The notes: generated from the letters alone by a model not told the origin. Positions 42,890 through 51,648 are shown, counted from the first letter of the stretch. The stretch: 64,000 nucleotides of DNA from Stappia sp. (GCA_002722295.1 PBLF01000023.1:1-64000); one strand, 5' to 3'. Program-made: numbers and translations.

Positions 42890-43666
42890 ATGTCCGATTT
42901 TCTGCGCCCCATGCGCCGGTTCGCCGCCGCGGCCGTGCTTGCCGCAGCCGCTCTCGTCCAGCCCGCCGCGGCTGAATCCCCCTTCCACACCGGTGTCTGG
43001 CAGGCCAATGGCGCCAACGGTCCCGAGGGCCTGGTGCTGAGCGACTGGCTGGTGTTCGAGAACGGCCTTCCCGCGCGCTGGCTCTACCGCAAGGCCGGCA
43101 CCAACGACGCCAACCAGTTCGACTTCTACACCCGTGCCATGGGCGAGAGCGTCTACGCTCCGGTCGAGATCCGTGTCTACCGCACCGGCGAGCACGAGAT
43201 GACCTACACGGTCTTCACGCGGGAGAAGAACAAGAAGGAACAGACGGAAATCTCCAAGGTTTCCGCCAAGCGCCTGTCGATCCCCAACTACAAGAACTCC
43301 TGCCTGTCGGTGGAGAACAAGGGCGAGCGCCTGTTCGGCCGCTGGGCCGGCACCAGCGCCTCCAGCTTCAAGTCGTTCCATCTTTCCAAGTCGAAGCTGA
43401 CCATCGACGGCAAGAGCCGCAAGGTCGAGGCCATGCCCGTGCGCACCGGCCGTATCGGCATCGTGGAAAACGGCCAGCCGATCGCCTTCCTCACGGACGG
43501 CGGTGGCGACTACGCCGTGGTGCAGTGGTTCAAGCCGGGCATCGATGTCGCCACGATGATGGACCCGAAGAAGGAAATCCTCGACTTCGCCGGCGAGGAG
43601 ATCATTCGCTGGCCGAACGGCACCTGCGACCGCCAGATCAAGTCGCGCCTGGCCACCATGAAGTGA
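42890..43666 (+). CDS. exported protein of unknown function
   Basis: A 258-residue protein with a clear signal peptide: basic MSDFLRPMRR, the hydrophobic run FAAAAVLAAAALVQP and the cleavage site AAAES. The mature part is basic, rich in Lys, Tyr and Trp, with probable beta structure and two cysteines (KNSCLSV and NGTCDRQ) that could form a disulfide. I do not recognise the family. GGGAGACG precedes ATG 42890. It should be periplasmic or secreted. The BI-1 gene follows on the same strand after 311 bases. Confidence 0.8.
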   Translation: MSDFLRPMRRFAAAAVLAAAALVQPAAAESPFHTGVWQANGANGPEGLVLSDWLVFENGLPARWLYRKAGTNDANQFDFYTRAMGESVYAPVEIRVYRTGEHEMTYTVFTREKNKKEQTEISKVSAKRLSIPNYKNSCLSVENKGERLFGRWAGTSASSFKSFHLSKSKLTIDGKSRKVEAMPVRTGRIGIVENGQPIAFLTDGGGDYAVVQWFKPGIDVATMMDPKKEILDFAGEEIIRWPNGTCDRQIKSRLATMK

Positions 43667-43977
43667 GCCGCATGACCGGCCGGCGGGGAAACGTCCTGTT
43701 TACCCACTGGCCAGCATGACAAAACCGTAACGCAAAATCGGCACGACGGGCCTTGTTCCGCCGTGCCGCCATCTCCATATTTGGACATGACGTGCGGGCT
43801 TTCGCGGTCCTGCCGGAAGGCAGGGAGCGTGGAAATTGCATGTCGGGAGGGGAACAGGCCGTGAAGCCGTGGTTCCCCGCTGCGCCGATGCGGGAACGGA
43901 ACCGGGACGGATCCTCCCCTCGCGTCGCGCTCAGCGATCCAGAACGTGACCGTGAACCGCGACAGAGAGGACTTTCG
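43667..43977. other. intergenic region with a stem-loop
   Basis: The 311 bases contain a hairpin with arms GGCACGACGG (43740-43749) and CCGCCGTGCC (43758-43767), nine of ten pairs, without a T run. It may terminate the secreted-protein transcript. No gene is seen; the open frame leading into the BI-1 gene has no similarity before 43978. Confidence 0.45.
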
Positions 43978-44739
43978 ATGTCGACCTTCGACCGCAATTC
44001 CAACATTCGGTATGCTGCGGCCGGCGCGCGCGCAGAGGCCGGCGTCTATGACGAGGGCCTGCGCGCCTACATGCTGGGCGTCTACAACTACATGGCGATC
44101 GGCCTTGCGATCACCGGCGCCATGGCTCTTGCCACCTTCTACATGGCCGTCGAGCAGACCGCCGGTGGCATGGCGCTGACCGCTTTCGGACAGGCCATCT
44201 ACATGAGCCCGCTGAAGTGGGTGGTGATGCTCGCCCCGCTCGCGGCGGTGTTCTTCCTCAGCTTCAAGATCCAGTCCATGAGCGCAAGCGCCGCGCAGAT
44301 GACCTTCTGGGTCTATGCGGCCATCATGGGCGTATCGCTGTCCTCGATCTTCCTCGTCTTCACCGGCGAGTCGATCACGCGCGTGTTCTTCATCACCGCC
44401 GCGTCCTTCGGTGCGCTGAGCCTCTACGGCTACACCACCAAGAAGGACCTGTCGGGCTGGGGTTCGTTCCTGTTCATGGGCCTGATCGGCATCATCATCG
44501 CCTCGCTGGTGAACATGTTCATCGGCTCCTCGGCGATCCAGTTCGCCGTGTCGGTGATCGGCGTGCTCGTCTTCGCCGGCCTGACGGCCTACGACACGCA
44601 GCAGATCAAGGAGATGTACTTCGAGGGCGACAGCTCCGAGGTCGCCGCCAAGAAGTCGATCATGGGCGCGCTGCGTCTGTACCTCGACTTCATCAACCTC
44701 TTCATCATGCTGCTGCAGCTGTTCGGCAACCGCGACTGA
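43978..44739 (+). CDS. Bax inhibitor-1/YccA family membrane protein
   Basis: A 253-residue inner-membrane protein with seven predicted helices and the BI-1 family features: YMLGVYNYMAIGLAITGAMA at the first helix, FFITAASFGALSLYGYTTKK in the middle, and AGLTAYDTQQIKEMYFEGDS with conserved acidic residues near the end. Relatives form pH-sensitive calcium leak channels or modulate FtsH proteolysis. The 20-residue N-terminal cytosolic tail (RNSNIRYAAAGARAEAGVYD) is typical of Hyphomicrobiales. GAGAGGAC precedes the ATG. Confidence 0.94.
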   Translation: MSTFDRNSNIRYAAAGARAEAGVYDEGLRAYMLGVYNYMAIGLAITGAMALATFYMAVEQTAGGMALTAFGQAIYMSPLKWVVMLAPLAAVFFLSFKIQSMSASAAQMTFWVYAAIMGVSLSSIFLVFTGESITRVFFITAASFGALSLYGYTTKKDLSGWGSFLFMGLIGIIIASLVNMFIGSSAIQFAVSVIGVLVFAGLTAYDTQQIKEMYFEGDSSEVAAKKSIMGALRLYLDFINLFIMLLQLFGNRD

Positions 44740-44784
44740 TCGCAACGCCGCGCGGGCCCGCACCGGCCCGCGGAACAAGACAGG

Positions 44785-44820
44785 AAAAAGGGGCGCGGAT
44801 GCCAATCCGCGCCCCTTTTT
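44785..44820 (+). terminator. intrinsic terminator of the BI-1 gene
   Basis: A perfect 16-bp stem (AAAAAGGGGCGCGGAT with its complement) around GCCA, ending in five T residues, 45 bases after the stop. Confidence 0.93.
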
Positions 44821-45031
44821 CGTTTCCAACGGTGGACCGGCGATTCTGTCGTGCCCCTCAAGCCGGCCGCTTTTGCCCTGACCGCCACAACGCGTCTTGT
44901 CACCCAGTCCGGCCGGATCTCCCCCGCGTCCATTTCTTGCCTTCGGCATGCCCTTACGGCCTGCGGCCGATTGACGGCCCGTCCGCCCTTGGCAATATCG
45001 CCGGCGATCCTCAACAAGCGGACGGACTGTC

Positions 45032-47107
45032 ATGTCACGCGTAAACCGTTTTCGTCATTTCTCCCTTGCACCGCGCCATTCGTTTCTGCTCGCGGGAACC
45101 GCGCTCGGCGCGATCCTGCTTGCGGGTTCGGCCCAGGCTGATCCCGAGTACGACGCCCAGTGGGGTCTCGGCATGATCGGCGCCAAGGCGGCGCATGATC
45201 GCGGCTACACCGGCGCGGGCGTCACCGTCGGCGTCGTGGACAGCGGCATCTACGCCTTTCATCCCGACCTTGTCGGCAACCTGAGCCCGGTTTCCATGAA
45301 CGGCCCGACCGGCCTTCTCGCGGACGGCATCGACGCGGAAGGGCACGGGACGCATGTCGCCGGCACGATCGCGGCCGAGCGCAACGGTTACGGTATGGTC
45401 GGCGTGGCGCCGGGCGCCAAGGTGGCGGCCCTTCAGCTCACCAACTACGGCAGCGATGCAATCGACGATGCCACGCTCGACACGACCGCCGCGCGCCTCT
45501 TCGACTACGGGCTGGCCAACGGCATCGAGTTCTACAACAACTCCTGGGGCTCCAACCCGATGATGCCCTCGGGCGGCACGGACCTGGAGAACGCGCGGAC
45601 CTATCTGGAGACCACCTACGACTACATGTTCGATGCCATCGAGCGCGGAGTCGAGGCGGGCAATGTCTACGTCTGGGCCAACGGCAACGACGGCCTGCCG
45701 AGCGTGGCGCTCGAGCCCGGCCTTCCCGTCCTCTACCCCGAGCTCAAGGGGCACTGGATCGCGGTCGCCGCGCTGGAACAGGACGGCGAGATCGCTCCCT
45801 ACTCCAACCGTTGCGGCATCGCCGCGACCTGGTGCATTTCCGCTCCCGGCGGTGACGACGACGAGGACACGGGCGGCATCTATTCCACCTCGCACGACGG
45901 CGACTATGTCCGCATGTCGGGCACGTCCATGGCGGCGCCGCATGTCACCGGCGCGCTTGCCATCGCGCGGCAGATGTTCCCCGACGCCAAGGGCAGCGAG
46001 CTCACCGAACTCATCTTCGCCACCGCGACCGACGTGGGCGAAGCCGGCATCGACGACATCTACGGCTGGGGCATTCTCAATCTCGACGCCCTGACCTCGA
46101 CCCGTGACGCCAAGACCGGTGCGATCTACGCCCAGGGCACCTATGCCCAGGGCCGCACCATGGGCCAGATCGCGGACTTGGCGGCATCGCTGACCGGCGG
46201 GCTCGACGGCGGTGCTCCCTTCACCGGCAACGTCACCTTCTCAACCAACGGCGCCGCGCCGGAGACCAACTTCAACGCCCGATGGTGGGCCGCCCCCATC
46301 GCCGGCCTCACGAACACGTCGGCAAGCGCCACCAGCGGCTCGGCGCTCACCCGCTCCGCCGGCGCGCTGACCGGCATGGACTTCCGCCCCTCGCAGGACG
46401 TGCGTTTCGGCTTCGGCCTCGGCTTCAGCGAGACGCGCACCTCGAGTTCGGGCAACAGGAGCCGCGCCACCGGGCTGCACGCACTCGCCTACGCCGGGCT
46501 TCGGCGCGGCGCCTGGTTCGCCGACGGGGCCGCCGGCCTCAGCCGTTTCGAGACCTCCACCAGCCGGTCGGGCATCGTTGGCGCGGGCGGCGCGGCGGGC
46601 GGCCTTTCCGGCTCCTCCAAGGGGACGGATATCGGCGCGTGGAGCAACGCGCGTGTCGGCATGACCTTCCAGACCGCCCTCGCCACGCTGCAGCCCTACG
46701 CGCAGGCGCGGCTTGTGCACCAGTGGCTTGGCTCGACGAGCGAAACCGGCGCCGGGGCCTTCGCTCTCACCGCACCGTCCGCAACGACCTCGCAGACGGA
46801 TCTGGGCGCCGGCATCCGGCTTACGGCCAATGGCTTCGACACATCCGCCGGCACGTTCCGTCCGGTGCTGGACCTCGCCTATGCCCGTGCGATCGGCTCG
46901 CTCGGCGACAGCCGCGCGACAACCATGCTCGGCGCTCCCGTCGCGGCGGGCTCCCTTGGCATCGGACGCGACATCGCCCGCCTGTCCGCCGGTCTGACCT
47001 ACGCCTCGGCCTCGGGGCGCGTCACCGGCACGCTCGGGTATTCGGGTGAGTACCGTGCTCGCGCGACGTCTCACGCGCTCAACGCCAGCGTCGGCATGAA
47101 GTTCTGA
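45032..47107 (+). CDS. autotransporter subtilisin-like serine protease
   Basis: A 691-residue type V secreted protease. The signal peptide ends near GSAQAD (36-37). The S8 passenger carries the full triad: D70 (GVVDSGIY), H105 (GHGTHVAGT) and S299 (GTSMAAPHV), with the oxyanion asparagine probably in FYNNSWGSN. A helical linker (AQGRTMGQIADLAASL) leads to a C-terminal beta-barrel of about 270 residues, ending in the outer-membrane signature with terminal phenylalanine (SVGMKF). The passenger has no long beta-helix, so the protease sits close to the barrel. Relatives include serralysin-type and SphB1/NalP autotransporters. Confidence 0.94.
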   Translation: MSRVNRFRHFSLAPRHSFLLAGTALGAILLAGSAQADPEYDAQWGLGMIGAKAAHDRGYTGAGVTVGVVDSGIYAFHPDLVGNLSPVSMNGPTGLLADGIDAEGHGTHVAGTIAAERNGYGMVGVAPGAKVAALQLTNYGSDAIDDATLDTTAARLFDYGLANGIEFYNNSWGSNPMMPSGGTDLENARTYLETTYDYMFDAIERGVEAGNVYVWANGNDGLPSVALEPGLPVLYPELKGHWIAVAALEQDGEIAPYSNRCGIAATWCISAPGGDDDEDTGGIYSTSHDGDYVRMSGTSMAAPHVTGALAIARQMFPDAKGSELTELIFATATDVGEAGIDDIYGWGILNLDALTSTRDAKTGAIYAQGTYAQGRTMGQIADLAASLTGGLDGGAPFTGNVTFSTNGAAPETNFNARWWAAPIAGLTNTSASATSGSALTRSAGALTGMDFRPSQDVRFGFGLGFSETRTSSSGNRSRATGLHALAYAGLRRGAWFADGAAGLSRFETSTSRSGIVGAGGAAGGLSGSSKGTDIGAWSNARVGMTFQTALATLQPYAQARLVHQWLGSTSETGAGAFALTAPSATTSQTDLGAGIRLTANGFDTSAGTFRPVLDLAYARAIGSLGDSRATTMLGAPVAAGSLGIGRDIARLSAGLTYASASGRVTGTLGYSGEYRARATSHALNASVGMKF

Positions 47108-47135
47108 CGCCCTTTCCGCCCGCAAACGCAAAGGC

Positions 47136-47166
47136 AAACGGCCGCGCGATCCCCGCGCGGCCGTTT
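47136..47166. terminator. bidirectional terminator between autotransporter and DUF2794 genes
   Basis: AAACGGCCGCGCG and CGCGCGGCCGTTT form a perfect 13-bp stem around ATCCC between two convergent genes. Confidence 0.85.
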
Positions 47167-47200
47167 CGCATTGTCATTCAGGTCAATCAGGGCCGGGTGC

Positions 47201-47608
47201 TCAGACCAGGCTGAGATGCCGGCGCTTCTCGAAGACCTTGAGCACCTGGGCCAGTTCGCCGCCACGCTTGAGGATCGTCCCTCCCGCGCCGACCACCGCG
47301 AAGGCACCCTGACGGCGCGCGTTCCTCGGCACTTTCTCGATGCGGTAGAGCGGCATCTCGGAACTGCGGCGGAAGACGGAGAAGATCGCCCGGTCCTTGA
47401 GATGGTCGATGGCATAGTCGCGCCATTCTCCGGCTGCGACCTTCTGCCCGTAGACCCTCAGGATGAGATCCAGTTCCCGACGGTGGAACGCCGTGACAGG
47501 CGGCACCGCCGGTGCCTGAGGCTGGGCGTGGCCCTGCGTCTGGGACCGGGCCGGCCCCTGCTGGCCCGCCGCCCCGGATCGTGCGGATATATCCTCGGGA
47601 TCGCTCAT
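47201..47608 (-). CDS. DUF2794 domain-containing protein
   Basis: A 135-residue protein of the DUF2794 family, found in Alphaproteobacteria with no known function. The first 35 residues are polar and Gln/Ala-rich; the conserved core is VTAFHRRELDLILRVYGQKV, AAGEWRDYAIDHLKDRAIFS and LYRIEKVPRNARRQGAFAVV. No membrane helix or signal is present. ATG 47608 follows AGGAGGCG; codons further upstream run through a region containing a terminator on the other strand and are not coding. Confidence 0.9.
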   Translation of the reverse strand: MSDPEDISARSGAAGQQGPARSQTQGHAQPQAPAVPPVTAFHRRELDLILRVYGQKVAAGEWRDYAIDHLKDRAIFSVFRRSSEMPLYRIEKVPRNARRQGAFAVVGAGGTILKRGGELAQVLKVFEKRRHLSLV

Positions 47609-48072
47609 GGCGCCTCCTGGTCTGCGGTCCGGGTCGCGGACCCTCCGTGCCGTCACGCAAGCGTCATGATGGGCCGGGGAAAACCCGTTTGGCAAGGGAG
47701 GCGGCGAACAGGCGAAAGCGGTGCCGGACCGGGGTCCGTTCGATTTCATAGTTTTGCCCAATTGCAGCCCATACCGCGCCATCTTGGAGGGTGATAACGG
47801 CATCGTTGCAGAAGGAACCCGCTGCGAAGCTTCGGAACGCAACAGCCCCCCAGCCCCCCGGGGTTTTGCGGCAAGGGTTCCGGTTCAGGCACTGGTCTCC
47901 AGTTTCCCTGGACGAGGATGCAACCGGAAGGGCCGGCTCAGCGCCGGCCCTTTTCCGTTTCCGGACCCGTTTTTCTCCTGCGTGCCCCTCGCAACCTCCG
48001 ACAGCGGCGACAAAATTTCGCGCTCTGCTCGCATTGCTTTTGTCCTGCCGCAAACGGGGCTATCATGAGGTC
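47609..48072. other. intergenic region with orphan terminator
   Basis: The 464 bases between two divergent genes hold a good intrinsic terminator (47928-47954) on the + strand with no + strand gene before it. The open frames there are Pro/Arg-rich and unconvincing. A small RNA gene between about 47700 and 47954 would explain the terminator. Confidence 0.5.
47928..47954 (+). terminator. orphan intrinsic terminator, possible small-RNA 3' end
   Basis: GGGCCGGC and GCCGGCCC pair around TCAGC and are followed by TTTT. It is about 120 bases before the GNAT start and not behind any gene on its strand. Confidence 0.7.
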
Positions 48073-48594
48073 ATGACACTCGGCCTGACAGCCCTGCGCC
48101 CCGCGCGCGCCCAGGATGCAGAAGCGCTTGCCGCGATCCATGAGGAGACGTGGCGGGCGACCTATCGCGGTGTCATCGACGGGATCGAGCTGGAACGCAT
48201 GATCTCCCGACGCGGGCCGAAGTGGTGGCGCACGGCGCTGTCACGCGGCGTGCGCATTCTCGTGCTGCATGTGGCCGGCGTTCCCGCCGGCTATGCCACC
48301 TTCGGTCGCAGCCGGATGCGCGAGCTTCCCTTCGAGGGGGAAATCTACGAGCTCTACGTGCGTCCCGACCATCAGGGCATGGGATTCGGCACCGAGCTGT
48401 TTCACGCTGCCCGCTCCGCGCTTGAGAAGTCGCGACTGTCCGGTCTTGCCCTGCGCGTGCTGCGCGACAACGAGGAAGCCGTGCGCTTCTATCACAATCG
48501 TGGCGGCCAGGCCCTGATGACGACCCGCGAGCGCGTCGCCCAGACCTCGCTGCACCTCACCGTGTTCGGCTGGTTCCCCGACGATCCGTCCTGA
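48073..48594 (+). CDS. GNAT family N-acetyltransferase
   Basis: A 173-residue acetyltransferase. Motif A, the acetyl-CoA binding loop, is VRPDHQGMGFGTELF; LRVLRDNEEAVRFYHNRGGQ is the typical C-terminal element. The opening LRPARAQDAEALAAIHEETW fits the RimI-like class. The acceptor is unknown. ATG 48073 has GAGGT upstream. It converges on the oxidoreductase gene. Confidence 0.92.
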   Translation: MTLGLTALRPARAQDAEALAAIHEETWRATYRGVIDGIELERMISRRGPKWWRTALSRGVRILVLHVAGVPAGYATFGRSRMRELPFEGEIYELYVRPDHQGMGFGTELFHAARSALEKSRLSGLALRVLRDNEEAVRFYHNRGGQALMTTRERVAQTSLHLTVFGWFPDDPS

Positions 48595-48610
48595 TCGTGG
48601 TCTTGCAGCC

Positions 48611-49189
48611 CTATCCGCGCGCGCCGTATCGCTCCGCCTTTTCAAGCCACTGTCTCCGGTCTTCCTCGCCGGATCCGTGGATCGGCGAGAACATGCGGAA
48701 CCGCACTTTCGAGAAGCCGCAGAACTCCAGGATCTGCTTGCGCATCACCCGGAACCCGGGTGCCCGCAGGACGTAGCGCAGATACCACCCCGGCGTGTCG
48801 CTGGTGACGAGAACCTCCGCCGTGCGTCCCTTGAGCAGCGGCACGGGAAAGGCCTTTCCCTTTTCGTAGCGATAGGCGAAGCCCGGCAGCAATGTCCGGT
48901 CGAACAGCCCCTTGAGCTTGGCCGGAACACCGCCCCACCACAGCGGATGCGCGATCACGAGATGATCGCACCAGGACAGCGCCTCCTGAACGTCGGCAAG
49001 GCACGGTTCGAGCTCGCGTTTTTCGCCGTAGCCCGAGCGCATGTCCGGGTCGAAGTCCATCGCCGAAAGCCGCAAGATCCTGACCTCCCGGCACGCCGTT
49101 TCCGCGCCGCGCTCATAGGCGGAGGCGATCGCCCCGCAGTAGGACGATGCCCCCGGATGTCCGTCGAGAATGAAAACCCTGCTTGCCAC
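48611..49189 (-). CDS. flavodoxin-fold NAD(P)H dehydrogenase (quinone), KefF/MdaB-like
   Basis: A 192-residue FMN/FAD-dependent quinone reductase. The opening RVFILDGHPGASSYC binds the flavin phosphate, and DHLVIAHPLWWGGVPAKLKG followed by LFDRTLLPGFAY is the family core. Such enzymes reduce quinones by two electrons and avoid semiquinone radicals. The start is probably GTG 49189, which has GGAG seven bases upstream; GTG 49195 is an alternative. It faces a TetR gene across a region with two palindromes, so it is likely induced by quinones or other electrophiles. Confidence 0.92.
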   Translation of the reverse strand: MASRVFILDGHPGASSYCGAIASAYERGAETACREVRILRLSAMDFDPDMRSGYGEKRELEPCLADVQEALSWCDHLVIAHPLWWGGVPAKLKGLFDRTLLPGFAYRYEKGKAFPVPLLKGRTAEVLVTSDTPGWYLRYVLRAPGFRVMRKQILEFCGFSKVRFRMFSPIHGSGEEDRRQWLEKAERYGARG

Positions 49190-49213
49190 GTCCACGCTCC
49201 GTCTCTACAAAAT

Positions 49214-49225
49214 TGACCGTGGTCA
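49214..49225. promoter_or_regulatory. TetR operator candidate, site 1
   Basis: TGACCGTGGTCA, palindromic except at the central pair, lies 25 bases upstream of the oxidoreductase start. Confidence 0.65.
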
Positions 49226-49242
49226 CGTAATCATTCATTTTG

Positions 49243-49254
49243 TGACCATGGTCA
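49243..49254. promoter_or_regulatory. TetR operator candidate, site 2
   Basis: TGACCATGGTCA is a perfect 12-bp palindrome, differing from site 1 at one base and centred 29 bp away. Including flanks, the two sites also form an inverted pair (TTGACC... and ...GGTCAA). Confidence 0.7.
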
Positions 49255-49350
49255 ATATTTGATTCCACGTATCACGGATCCGTGATCGACGCTGGTGGTG
49301 CCGGCTCGCGGCACCGGGCGCGCTGCCGGGCGCGGGAAATGAGGGACGGC

Positions 49351-49956
49351 ATGGTCGGAAGACCCCAGCAACGTTCAAGGGACACGCGCGCGAAGATCCT
49401 CGCTGCGGCCCGTACAGCCTTTGCCGAGGACGGCTTCGAGACCACGAGCGCCGAGGCCGTCGCGCAGCGTGCCGGCGTCTCCAAGGCGACGGTTTTCGCG
49501 CATTTCGGCGACAAGACCGGCCTTCTCATCGCCGCCAAGATCGATGGCCTCGACACCATCCTCGCGGACATGCGCGCACGCGCCGAAGCCGTGGGACGAC
49601 ATACTCCGGGCAAGGCACTGGCCGGTGTGTTCCTGCCGCTCCTGACGCTCTACCGCGAGGATCCGGAATTCGCGCGCCTGTTCCTCGTGCAGTCGACGCT
49701 GAAGGACGGCCCCTGGACGCGCCAGTTCCTGGAGGTCTGCGCGGAGCTTGAGGAGGTGGCAACGCTGGCCTGCACGCGCGCGGCCGACGCCGGAGCCCTG
49801 CCCGGCCATCCCGACCCTTCGCTGGCCGCGCAGGGGCTGCTTGCCTTTTTCTATCACGCCATCGTCGGCCACAGCATCGGCACACTGGCCGATGCCGCCG
49901 CCCAGGAAAGCTTCTTCACCGCCCTTGTCGAACGCTGGGCAAGCGCCAGCGCGTGA
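49351..49956 (+). CDS. TetR/AcrR family transcriptional regulator
   Basis: A 201-residue repressor. The DNA-binding domain shows GFETTSAEAVAQRAGVSKAT followed by VFAHFGDKTGLL. The C-terminal ligand domain has no assigned inducer. ATG 49351 follows GAGGGACGGC; GTG 49282 and ATG 49339 are possible but lie before a non-conserved stretch. Two matching palindromes separate it from the divergent quinone-reductase gene. Its stop is six bases from the convergent acyl-CoA dehydrogenase gene. Confidence 0.92.
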   Translation: MVGRPQQRSRDTRAKILAAARTAFAEDGFETTSAEAVAQRAGVSKATVFAHFGDKTGLLIAAKIDGLDTILADMRARAEAVGRHTPGKALAGVFLPLLTLYREDPEFARLFLVQSTLKDGPWTRQFLEVCAELEEVATLACTRAADAGALPGHPDPSLAAQGLLAFFYHAIVGHSIGTLADAAAQESFFTALVERWASASA

Positions 49957-49962
49957 GGTGTC

Positions 49963-51648
49963 TCAGTTGCGCTCGTCGAGCAGCCGGCGCGCGATCACCT
50001 GTGCCTGGATCTCCGCAGCGCCCTCGAAGATGTTGAGAATGCGCGCATCGCACAGCACCCTGCTGATCTGGTACTCGAGCGCGAAACCGTTGCCGCCGTG
50101 GATCTGCAGCGCGTTGTCCGCCGCCGCCCAGGCGACCCTGGCGCCCAGAAGCTTGGCCATGCCCGCTTCCAGGTCGCAGCGCCGGCCGGAGTCCTTCTGG
50201 AAGGCCGAGAAATAGGTGAGCTGGCGCGCCGCCATCAGTTCGCCCGCCATCAGCGCGAGCTTGTCGGACACACGCGGGAAGGCGATCAGCGACTTGCCGA
50301 ACTGGACGCGCTCTTCCGCATAGCGAAGCCCGAGATCCAATGCCGCCTGCGCGACGCCAAGCGCCCGCGCCGCCGTCTGGATGCGTGCCGCCTCGAAGGT
50401 CTGCATGAGCTGCTTGAAGCCCTGTCCCGGCACCCCGCCGAGCAGGTTTTCATGCGCCACCTCGAAACCGTCGAAGGCGATCTCGTACTCCTTCATGCCG
50501 CGATAGCCGAGCACCTCGATCTCGCCGCCCGACATTCCCGGCGCCGGAAAAGGCTCGTCGTCCGTGCCGCGCGGCTTGGGCGCCAGGAACATGCTCAGCC
50601 CCTTGTAGCCCGGCTCGGAGGGGTCCGTTCGCGCCAGTAGCGTCATCACGTCGGCGCGCACCGGATGCGTGATCCAGGTCTTGTTCCCGTAGATCTTCCA
50701 GGTGTCGCCCTCGCGCACCGCGCGCGTCTTCAGCGAGGCGAGGTCGGAACCGGTGTTGGGCTCGGTGAAGACGGCCGTGGGCAACACCTCGCCGGATGCG
50801 ATCTTCGGAAGCCAGCCGGCCTTCTGTGCGTCCGTCCCGCCGCACAGGATGAGTTCGGCGGCGATCTCGGAGCGCGTGCCGAGCGAGCCGACGCCGATAT
50901 AGGCCCGGCTCAGTTCCTCCGAGACGACGCACATGCTCTCCTTGCCAAGCCCCAACCCGCCGAATTCCTCCGGGATCGTCAGGCCGAACACGCCGAGATC
51001 CGCCATCTCGGCGATGACCTCGAGCGGGATGTAGGCGTTCTTCAGATGCCAGTCGTGGGCAAAGGGCTCGACCCGGTCGGACGCGAATCGCCGCATCTCG
51101 CCGCGCACCTGCTCATAGGTGTCCTCAAGCCCTGTCGCGCCGAAGACCGACACGCCGCGCTGCTGGCGCATGAGTTCCGCAAGCCTGGCGCGAAGATGCC
51201 TTGCGCTGCCCTCGTCGATCAGCCGGTCCACCGCTGCGGTGCGAAAGCCGTCGGCCTCCTCCCGCGCGATGCCGAGATCGGCCAGGCGCACGATTTCGTT
51301 CTGGTTCATGGGAATGCCGCCGAAGACCTGCGCCAGATATTCGGCGAAGACGATGCGCAGCGTCAGCTCCTCGGTCTCCCCGAACGCGCCTTCCTCGCTA
51401 AGACGTGCCGCCCAGGCGTCGAGTTGCTTCAGCGCCTCCGCATAGGTCGCGAGCCAGGCAAGGCCATGCGTCGCGCGCTGTTCCTCCTCCATGCGCGCGG
51501 AGGAAATCCGCCCGTCCACGGCGACCAGGTCGCGCACCCGCGCGACCGCCAGCCTCACGAGCCGCTCCACGTCCGCGACCGCCGCCGCCCTCAGCGCGCC
51601 GGTCTCCCCGGCGTCCCTCGTGATCTCCGCCTGACCAGTCTGCGACAT
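49963..51648 (-). CDS. mcd: acyl-CoA dehydrogenase, probable (2S)-methylsuccinyl-CoA dehydrogenase
   Basis: A 561-residue acyl-CoA dehydrogenase with an N-terminal extension of about 170 residues (THGLAWLATYAEALKQLDAW, EYLAQVFGGIPMNQNEIVR) before the FAD-binding core. That extension and length match Mcd of the ethylmalonyl-CoA pathway, which oxidises methylsuccinyl-CoA to mesaconyl-CoA during acetyl-CoA assimilation. The core has TAVFTEPNTGSDLASLKTRA and the catalytic glutamate in NIFEGAAEIQ. ATG 51648 has GGGAG nine bases upstream. Isovaleryl- or another short-chain dehydrogenase is the alternative. It is not clustered here with other pathway genes. Confidence 0.85.
   Translation of the reverse strand: MSQTGQAEITRDAGETGALRAAAVADVERLVRLAVARVRDLVAVDGRISSARMEEEQRATHGLAWLATYAEALKQLDAWAARLSEEGAFGETEELTLRIVFAEYLAQVFGGIPMNQNEIVRLADLGIAREEADGFRTAAVDRLIDEGSARHLRARLAELMRQQRGVSVFGATGLEDTYEQVRGEMRRFASDRVEPFAHDWHLKNAYIPLEVIAEMADLGVFGLTIPEEFGGLGLGKESMCVVSEELSRAYIGVGSLGTRSEIAAELILCGGTDAQKAGWLPKIASGEVLPTAVFTEPNTGSDLASLKTRAVREGDTWKIYGNKTWITHPVRADVMTLLARTDPSEPGYKGLSMFLAPKPRGTDDEPFPAPGMSGGEIEVLGYRGMKEYEIAFDGFEVAHENLLGGVPGQGFKQLMQTFEAARIQTAARALGVAQAALDLGLRYAEERVQFGKSLIAFPRVSDKLALMAGELMAARQLTYFSAFQKDSGRRCDLEAGMAKLLGARVAWAAADNALQIHGGNGFALEYQISRVLCDARILNIFEGAAEIQAQVIARRLLDERN

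Noticed and set aside
47721-48068. 115-codon + strand frame in the gap before the GNAT gene
   Set aside because: It crosses an intrinsic terminator and has Pro/Arg-rich composition without similarity.
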